A stretch of DNA of 64,000 bases from Pseudooceanicola marinus. Its GTDB lineage: Bacteria > Pseudomonadota > Alphaproteobacteria > Rhodobacterales > Rhodobacteraceae. Shown here in pieces: positions 58,663-64,000 of the stretch (within the stretch, counting starts at the first letter, position 1; the number at the start of each line of letters is the position of its first letter). The stretch spans positions 1 through 64,000 of the forward strand of contig NZ_PGTC01000010.1 in NCBI RefSeq assembly GCF_002786295.1. The letters run 5' to 3'. The translations under genes and the position numbers were made by a program. The notes beneath the pieces were generated by a model. That model did not search any database. It saw only the letters and a program-made list of their open reading frames with translations, and was not told the DNA's origin.

Positions 58663-59589
58663 TCAGAGGCCCAGGCACCAGCGCATCACGGCCTTCTGGG
58701 CATGCAGCCGGTTCTCCGCCTCGTCGAAGATCACCGATTGCGGCCCGTCCATCACCGAGGAGGTCACCTCTTCGCCCCGGTGGGCCGGCAGGCAGTGCAT
58801 GAACAGCGCCTGGTCCCCAGCCTGGGCCATCAGCGCGTCGTTCACCTGGTAGGGACGCAGCATGTTGTGGCGCCGCTCGCGGGTGCTCTGCGCGTCATGC
58901 ATCGACACCCAGGTGTCGGTGACCACCAGGTCGGCGCCCTCGACGGCGCGGGCGGGATCACGTTCGATCACCACCTCGGCGCCCTTGTCGCGGGCAAATC
59001 CCACGGCCTTGGGGTCGGGATCCAGCTGCATCGGGCCGGTGAAGGTCAGGTTGAACCCCATCTGGCCCGCCGCATGCAGCATCGAGGCGCAGACGTTGTT
59101 GCCGTCCCCGACCCAGACCACCTTCTTGCCCGCCATGGACCCGCGATGCTCCTCGAAGGTCAGCATGTCGGCCATGATCTGGCAGGGGTGGCTTTCGTTG
59201 GTCAGCCCGTTGATCACCGGCACGGAGGCATATTCGGCCAGCTCGTGCAGGATAGTCTCCTCGTTCGTGCGGATCATGATCATGTCGACATAGCGCGACA
59301 GCACGCGGGCGGTGTCGGCGATGCTCTCGCCGTGACCCAGCTGCATCTCGCCGCCCGACAGCACCATGGACTGACCGCCCAGCTGACGCACCCCCATGTC
59401 GAAGCTGACGCGGGTCCGGGTCGAGGGCTTCTCGAAGATCAGCGCGACCATGCGGCCCGCCAGAGGTTGTTCGTCGTCCGGGGTGCCCTTTGGGCGACTG
59501 TTGCGGGCCACCTTCATGGCGCGGGCCTCGTCCAGCATGGACCGCAGGTCGTCGGGATCGGTGGTGTGGATGTCCAGGAAGTGCTTCAT
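58663..59589 (-). CDS. argF: Ornithine carbamoyltransferase
   Basis: The 308-residue enzyme makes citrulline from ornithine and carbamoyl phosphate in arginine synthesis. STRTR (carbamoyl phosphate), HPCQ and HCLPAHRG are all present. It lies after argD in the same direction, with a 71-base gap. gcrA follows after 179 bases. Confidence 0.98.
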   Translation of the reverse strand: MKHFLDIHTTDPDDLRSMLDEARAMKVARNSRPKGTPDDEQPLAGRMVALIFEKPSTRTRVSFDMGVRQLGGQSMVLSGGEMQLGHGESIADTARVLSRYVDMIMIRTNEETILHELAEYASVPVINGLTNESHPCQIMADMLTFEEHRGSMAGKKVVWVGDGNNVCASMLHAAGQMGFNLTFTGPMQLDPDPKAVGFARDKGAEVVIERDPARAVEGADLVVTDTWVSMHDAQSTRERRHNMLRPYQVNDALMAQAGDQALFMHCLPAHRGEEVTSSVMDGPQSVIFDEAENRLHAQKAVMRWCLGL

Positions 59590-59660
59590 CGTCTCTCTCT
59601 CAAGGCGGGCGCCGGCGGCAGGCGGGATCGTCCCGCCCGCGCCAGCCCCGCTCGGGGGCG

Positions 59661-60848
59661 TCAGCCCGCTTTCGTCTCGCTCAGCGCCGCCTTGGCGGCC
59701 CGGTCCAGCCGGTCCATGGCCTCGGCGATTTCCTCGTCGGCGATGGTCAGCGGCGGCAGCAGGCGCACCACGTCGTCGGCGGCGGGCACAGTCAGCAGCT
59801 CCTGCGCATAGCCGGCCTTCACCACGTCGGCGCAGGGGATCTTGCACTTCAGCCCCAGCATCAGGCCCAGGCCGCGCACTTCTTCGAAGACCTCCGGGTT
59901 ATCCGCGACCAGCCCCTCCAGCTTCTGCCGGAAGAGACCCGCCTTGCGCCGCACCTCCTCCAGGAAGGCCGGATCGGCGATCTTCTTGAGCACGGCATTG
60001 CCCACGGCGCAGCCCAGCGGGTTGCCCCCGTAGGTCGAGCCATGGGAGCCCGCGACCATGCCGGAGGCCGCTTCCTCGGTGGCCAGCACGGCCCCCAGGG
60101 GGAAGCCGCCGCCGATGCCCTTGGCGACCATCATGATGTCCGGGGTGATGCCGGCGTATTCATGGGCAAAGAGGTGGCCGGTGCGGCCCACGCCACATTG
60201 CACCTCATCAAGGATCAGCAGGCAGCCCTTGTCGTCGCACAGCTTCCGCAGCGCCTTCAGGTCCGCGTCGGGCAGGGGGCGGATGCCGCCTTCGCCCTGC
60301 ACCGGCTCGATGATGATCGCCGCAGTCGTGTCGCTGACCATCTCGGCCAGCGCGTCCCAGTCGCCCCATTTCGCCTGTTTGAACCCGGGCAGCAGCGGGC
60401 CGAAGCCCTTGGCCATCTTCTCGGTCGGCACGGCGGCAATGGCGGCGGAAGACCGGCCATGGAAGGCGCCGTCGAAGGCGATGATCTCGACCTTGTCGGG
60501 CTGGCCCTTCTCGTACCAATACTTGCGGGCCATCTTCACCGCCAGTTCCATCGCCTCGGTGCCCGAGTTGGTGAAGAAGGCGGTGTCGGCGAAGGTCGCA
60601 TCGACCAGCCGCCTGGCCAGTTCTTCCTGCTGCGGGATCTCGTAGAGATTCGACAGATGCCAAAGCTTGCTGCCCTGCTCGGTCAGCGCTGCCACCAGGT
60701 CGGGGTGCGCATGGCCCAGGGCGTTCACCGCGATGCCGGCACCCAGGTCGAGGAATCGGCGCCCGTCCTCCTCGATCAGCCAGGAGCCTTCGCCGTGGGT
60801 GAAATGTAGCGGCGCGCGATTGTAGGTCGGCAGAACGGGAGGGATCAT
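59661..60848 (-). CDS. argD: Acetylornithine/succinyldiaminopimelate aminotransferase
   Basis: The 395-residue PLP aminotransferase makes N-acetylornithine for arginine synthesis and can act in lysine synthesis. Signature blocks are [29 protein letters not shown] and the PLP lysine in [15 protein letters not shown] chose the ATG at 60848; an upstream in-frame start adds a non-conserved leader. It is the first gene of an argD-argF unit. Confidence 0.97.
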   Translation of the reverse strand: MIPPVLPTYNRAPLHFTHGEGSWLIEEDGRRFLDLGAGIAVNALGHAHPDLVAALTEQGSKLWHLSNLYEIPQQEELARRLVDATFADTAFFTNSGTEAMELAVKMARKYWYEKGQPDKVEIIAFDGAFHGRSSAAIAAVPTEKMAKGFGPLLPGFKQAKWGDWDALAEMVSDTTAAIIIEPVQGEGGIRPLPDADLKALRKLCDDKGCLLILDEVQCGVGRTGHLFAHEYAGITPDIMMVAKGIGGGFPLGAVLATEEAASGMVAGSHGSTYGGNPLGCAVGNAVLKKIADPAFLEEVRRKAGLFRQKLEGLVADNPEVFEEVRGLGLMLGLKCKIPCADVVKAGYAQELLTVPAADDVVRLLPPLTIADEEIAEAMDRLDRAAKAALSETKAG

Positions 60849-61126
60849 CGGATGTCCTTCGCAATACGGGAGGCCCTGAATGAGCATGCAGGCTCGGGCC
60901 AAGTCAAGTTTTCGCAGGGGTGAAAAAGGCGCCGCGACATTTTGGGCGCAGGATCGGTGGCAGCAACCGCTCTTCCTCGGGGAAGGCGGGTCCTCAGGCG
61001 CGTCGGCGTCGGCGGATATCTGCGGTCATCACGATCATGGGGGATCGCATAGCGCCTCGCGCGGCGCTTGCAAAGGGAAAACGTGGGGAAACAGAGACAG
61101 GTGCGGCGCCGGTGGCGCCCGGGGAA

Positions 61127-61321
61127 GCCTCCGGCGGGAGTACTTATGGCTTTCGGATCACAAGGGCGGGGCGCTCCAAGGCCCCCTGGCTCCCCGACTG
61201 AAAAGGAGGTTGCCTGGCTGGTGGGGCGCGACCTGCGCCGCTCCTGAGGTCTTGCTCTCATCCGACAGCTAAAAATACTCTGGGGGAGACGCGCGGCACG
61301 CGCGGCGGGGGCAAAGCCCCC
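61127..61321. repeat. Dispersed intergenic repeat, copy g (long form)
   Basis: The left half GCCTCCGGCGGGAGTACTT (61127-61145) continues to GGCTTTCGGATCAC. The right half CTCATCCGACAGCTAAAAA (61257-61275) leads to ATACTC and a G run, then GCGCG/CGCGC and GGGGGC-AAA-GCCCCC (61307-61321). Confidence 0.75.
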
Positions 61322-61341
61322 TCGCCGGGGCCGCCCAAACG

Positions 61342-61372
61342 AAAACGGCCCCACCAGGTGGCAGGGCCGTTT
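61342..61372 (-). terminator. Terminator after rpmB
   Basis: AAACGGCCC (61343-61351) pairs with GGGCCGTTT (61364-61372), with an inner CACC/GGTG pairing. Read on the minus strand it closes rpmB and has a T run. Confidence 0.82.
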
Positions 61373-61394
61373 GAATTTCCGAAGATCGAAGGGA

Positions 61395-61685
61395 TCAGGC
61401 CTCGGCGGTCTGAGCTTTCAGGATCTCTTTCTTCACCTTCAGCGCGGCGTCGGACAGCTCGGTGTCCTTGGCCTTGGCCAGGAACTTGTCCAGGCCACCG
61501 CGGTGGTCCACGGAACGCAGAGCCGAAGCGGAGATGCGCAGTTTCACGTTACGGCCCAGGGTTTCCGAACGCAGCGAAACGTCGTTCAGGTTGGGCAGGA
61601 AACGGCGGCGGGTCTTGTTGTTGGCGTGGCTGACATTGTTGCCAGTCATCGGGCCTTTACCGGTCAGTTCGCAGCGGCGCGACAT
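61395..61685 (-). CDS. rpmB: 50S ribosomal protein L28
   Basis: The 96-residue product starts [33 protein letters not shown], the L28 pattern. The zinc-ribbon-type Cys set of some L28 forms is reduced to one Cys, so this is the zinc-free form. GAGGAT precedes the ATG. A terminator follows directly. Confidence 0.97.
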   Translation of the reverse strand: MSRRCELTGKGPMTGNNVSHANNKTRRRFLPNLNDVSLRSETLGRNVKLRISASALRSVDHRGGLDKFLAKAKDTELSDAALKVKKEILKAQTAEA

Positions 61686-61733
61686 GGGCTATCCTCGTCT
61701 GGTCTGAAGGGCAGTTCGCGCCCCGATCAAATG

Positions 61734-61759
61734 AAAAGGCACCGCCCGAGCGGCGCCCT
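61734..61759 (-). terminator. Terminator after hrpB
   Basis: On the minus strand GGGCGCCGC and GCGGTGCC can pair with one mismatch, followed by TTTTC. It lies between the hrpB stop and the rpmB start. Confidence 0.65.
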
Positions 61760-61908
61760 GAATCTCGTTGCGCGTCATTACGACTCTGTCGGGAGGAGGT
61801 CAAGTGTTTCGGACTCATGACAGTGACGGAGCCGCGGTGAAGCGGATTGCGGGCCGTATAGATCGGATTTCCCCGAAGGGCCAGAGGGGGCGGGCCTGCG
61901 GTGCGCTG

Positions 61909-64000
61909 TCACGTCCGGCGTTTCACCCGCAGTGTCGGATCGGCCTCGCGCGGGTCCTCGGGCCAGGGGTGTTTCGGATAGCGGCCGCGCATGTCCTTGC
62001 GCACATCCGCATAGGAATTGGTCCAGAAACCGGGAATGTCGCGGGTGACCTGCACCGGGCGGCCCGCAGGAGACAGCAGGGTGACCACCAGCGGGCGGCC
62101 CGCGACGGTGGGGTGGCGGGTCTGGCCGAACATCTCCTGCAGGCGCAGGGAAATGCCCGGGTCCTCGCCGGAGTAGTCGATGGCGATCTCGCGCCCGAGC
62201 GGCGTGGTGAATCGCGCCGGCGCCTCGCGGTCCAGCCGTTGCTGCTCGTCCCAGCTGAGCCGGGCGCGCAGGGCGGGCAGCAGGTCGAATCGCTTCCAGT
62301 CGTCGAGACTGCGCACGCCGATCAGATGTGGCAGCAGCCAGTCCTCCGCCGTGTCCATCAGCGCTGCGTCCGAGAAATCGGGAAAGTCGTTCCCCATGAG
62401 GCGCGCGCGCGCCAGGAAGAGGCGCGCGGGTTCGGAGGGGAAGAAGCCCAGGTCTCGCACGCCGTCGAGCATGGCTCGCGCCACGTCCTGCGGGTCGGCC
62501 TCCTTCCAGGCGCGATCCGAAAGCGCGATGGCGCCCAGCCGGTCCTGCACCCGCGCTTCGACCCGGCGGTGGCGGCGCGACCAGCGGCAGAGGTGCACCT
62601 CCTCGATCTGGTCCGGGAAAAGCGCGCGCAGTTCGGCCTCGCCGATCTGCACCGCCTGGCGGATGCGGGCCTCGCGCGGGTCGCCGTCTGTGTCGGTGAC
62701 GACGATCAGCCGGGCGCCGGCCAGCGGGTCCTCGGGCGGCAGGGCCGCGCCCTTGCCGCCGGACAGGAGGTAGCGGGGTGCCTCGCCGGTGCGGCGCAAC
62801 CCGATGCGGTCGGGATAGGCGAGCGCGGCCATCTCTTCGGGCGCCAGTCCGGCCTCGGGGCCCGCGCCGCGCGACAGCCGCTTGGCTTCCTGCCGGATGC
62901 GGGAAAGGGCGACCGTATCGGCGCGGGCCTCACGCTCGCCCTTCAGTGCCTTCAGCCGCAGGTGCAGATCCACCGGCGCGCCGCGGGCCATCGGGTCGCG
63001 GTCGGCCAGCAGCGCGGCCAGGGGCGCCGCCGAAGGCCCGGCGAGCGCCAGCATATGGGCCAGCCGGGGGTGCAGGGGCAGCCCGGCCAGGGTGCGTCCG
63101 TGTTCGGTGATGCCGTGGGTGTCCAGCGCGCCCAGCATCGTCAGTAGCGCCTGCGCCTCGGCATAGGTGCCTTCGGGCGGGGGCGTCAGGAAGGCCAGTT
63201 GCTCCGGCCCCGCGCCCCAGAGCGCCAGTTCCAGTGCCAGGCCCGAAAGGTCCGCAGCCTCGATCTCCGCCGGGGGATAGGCGGGCAGGGCCCCTTCCTC
63301 GCCCTTCGTCCAGGCGCGGTAGCAGCGGCCCGGGGCGACCCGCCCCGCGCGGCCCGCGCGCTGGTCGGCCTCGGCGCGGCTGACCTTCTCGGTCACCAGT
63401 CGCGACATGCCCGAGCCGGGATCGAAACGCGCCCGGCGTGACAGGCCCGCATCCACCACCGCACGCACGTCGGGGATGGTCAGCGAGGTTTCCGCGATCG
63501 AGGTCGCCAAGACCACGTTGCGCCCCTCGCGGGCGGACTCCAACGCCGCGCGCTGGTCGGCGAATTTCATCGCGCCATAGAGGGGGCGGATGTGGCAGCC
63601 GACGGGCAGGCGGCCGGTCAGCGCCTGCTCGACCCGGGCGATTTCCCCGGCGCCGGGCAGGAAGACCAGCACGCCCGCATCGGTGTCCGCCACGGCGCGT
63701 TCCACCAGGGCGGCCACGTCGGCCCAGGTCTCGCGGCCCTTGCGCAGGGGACGGTCGGCATGGACCAGATCCACCGGGAAGGCGCGCCCTTCGGAGGTCA
63801 CGACCGGCGCGTCCTCCATCAGCGCCGCCACTGGTCCTGCGTCCAGCGTCGCCGACATAGCCACCAGGATCAGGTCATCGCGCAGGGCGCCCGCGATTTC
63901 CAGGCAGAGCGCCAGGCCGAGATCCGCGTTGAGCGAGCGTTCGTGAAATTCGTCGAAGATCACCGCGCCGATGCCGGTCAGTTCCGGGTCGGACTGGATC
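61909..64000 (-). CDS. hrpB: ATP-dependent helicase HrpB, partial at window end
   Basis: A DEAH/DEAD-type RNA helicase-like protein of unknown function. The fragment begins in motif II (FDEFHERSLNADLG) and contains SATLDAGPV (motif III), the later VLATSIAETSLTIP, and QRAGRAGRVAPGRCYR (motif VI). The HrpB-specific C-terminal domain with WSRRHRRVEARVQDRLGAI follows. Motif I and the start lie beyond position 64000. Confidence 0.93.
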   Translation of the reverse strand, partial: IQSDPELTGIGAVIFDEFHERSLNADLGLALCLEIAGALRDDLILVAMSATLDAGPVAALMEDAPVVTSEGRAFPVDLVHADRPLRKGRETWADVAALVERAVADTDAGVLVFLPGAGEIARVEQALTGRLPVGCHIRPLYGAMKFADQRAALESAREGRNVVLATSIAETSLTIPDVRAVVDAGLSRRARFDPGSGMSRLVTEKVSRAEADQRAGRAGRVAPGRCYRAWTKGEEGALPAYPPAEIEAADLSGLALELALWGAGPEQLAFLTPPPEGTYAEAQALLTMLGALDTHGITEHGRTLAGLPLHPRLAHMLALAGPSAAPLAALLADRDPMARGAPVDLHLRLKALKGEREARADTVALSRIRQEAKRLSRGAGPEAGLAPEEMAALAYPDRIGLRRTGEAPRYLLSGGKGAALPPEDPLAGARLIVVTDTDGDPREARIRQAVQIGEAELRALFPDQIEEVHLCRWSRRHRRVEARVQDRLGAIALSDRAWKEADPQDVARAMLDGVRDLGFFPSEPARLFLARARLMGNDFPDFSDAALMDTAEDWLLPHLIGVRSLDDWKRFDLLPALRARLSWDEQQRLDREAPARFTTPLGREIAIDYSGEDPGISLRLQEMFGQTRHPTVAGRPLVVTLLSPAGRPVQVTRDIPGFWTNSYADVRKDMRGRYPKHPWPEDPREADPTLRVKRRT

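Larger units (their letters stand above)
60849..61394. other. 546-base intergenic region between argD and rpmB
   Basis: Apart from repeat copy g and the rpmB terminator I see no gene. The argD promoter must lie near 60850-61120. Confidence 0.5.

Overview
The window is a 64 kb piece of a GC-rich alphaproteobacterial chromosome, most likely from the Rhodobacterales (Roseobacter/Paracoccaceae type). Pointers to this are an F1-only atpHAGDC cluster, gcrA, DUF2125, DUF1467 and DUF6455 proteins, H-type lectin and ceramidase-like proteins, an Fe-S (6-4) photolyase, and an FnrL-type box. I see no phage, insertion sequence, plasmid or CRISPR. The content is core housekeeping genes mixed with envelope proteins and small conserved genes of unknown role.

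Layout. 1-7.1 kb: translation block with tuf, then a ZntB-like channel and an overlapping GSCFA/SGNH pair, then tRNA-Trp, secE, nusG, rplK, rplA. The usual rplJ-rplL-rpoB continuation is absent: a terminator follows rplA. 7.3-10.2 kb: hisC-tyrA-extensin, overlapping stop/start. 10.2-16.4 kb: envelope block with DUF2125, a ChaC-like cyclotransferase, a MotA/ExbB-like protein with a coiled-coil OmpA partner, and an M23 peptidase with a probable frameshift. 16.4-22.1 kb: clpA, gloB, a methyltransferase-like protein with a tandem duplication in its tail, and an RTX-like protein with a 17-residue period. 22.8-27.6 kb: atpHAGDC. 27.9-37.8 kb: H-lectin, MBL hydrolase, ceramidase-like protein, gatCA, lipoprotein, amidase, YmdB-type phosphoesterase, SLC13 transporter, M48 lipoprotein. 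37.8-46.5 kb: DUF167, deacetylase-like hydrolase, nitroreductase, EI24 protein, DUF1467, mce, response regulator, wrbA, 2OG oxygenase, an unknown 119-residue protein, nadE. 46.7-57.7 kb: periplasmic MORN protein, an SDR remnant, yebC, a second SLC13 transporter, an FNR-box-preceded DUF6455 pair, photolyase, rimO, AsmA. 57.9-64 kb: gcrA, argF, argD, rpmB, hrpB (cut by the window end).

The strongest non-gene signal is a dispersed intergenic repeat seen at eight loci, built round GCCTCCGGCGGGAGTATTT. Long copies are inverted repeats. Most copies carry a tail with a GGGGGC-loop-GCCCCC hairpin. Five of eight lie between convergent genes. Other points of interest are the perfect FNR box before two Cys-rich DUF6455 proteins, the stator-like pair whose coiled coil lies in the MotB-like partner, the 17-residue RTX variant, and a perfect 17-nt palindrome ahead of the H-lectin gene. 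Nothing here amounts to a clearly new multi-gene system. Starts were chosen by ribosome binding site, family length and overlap with neighbours; motifs were read by eye and no database was searched.
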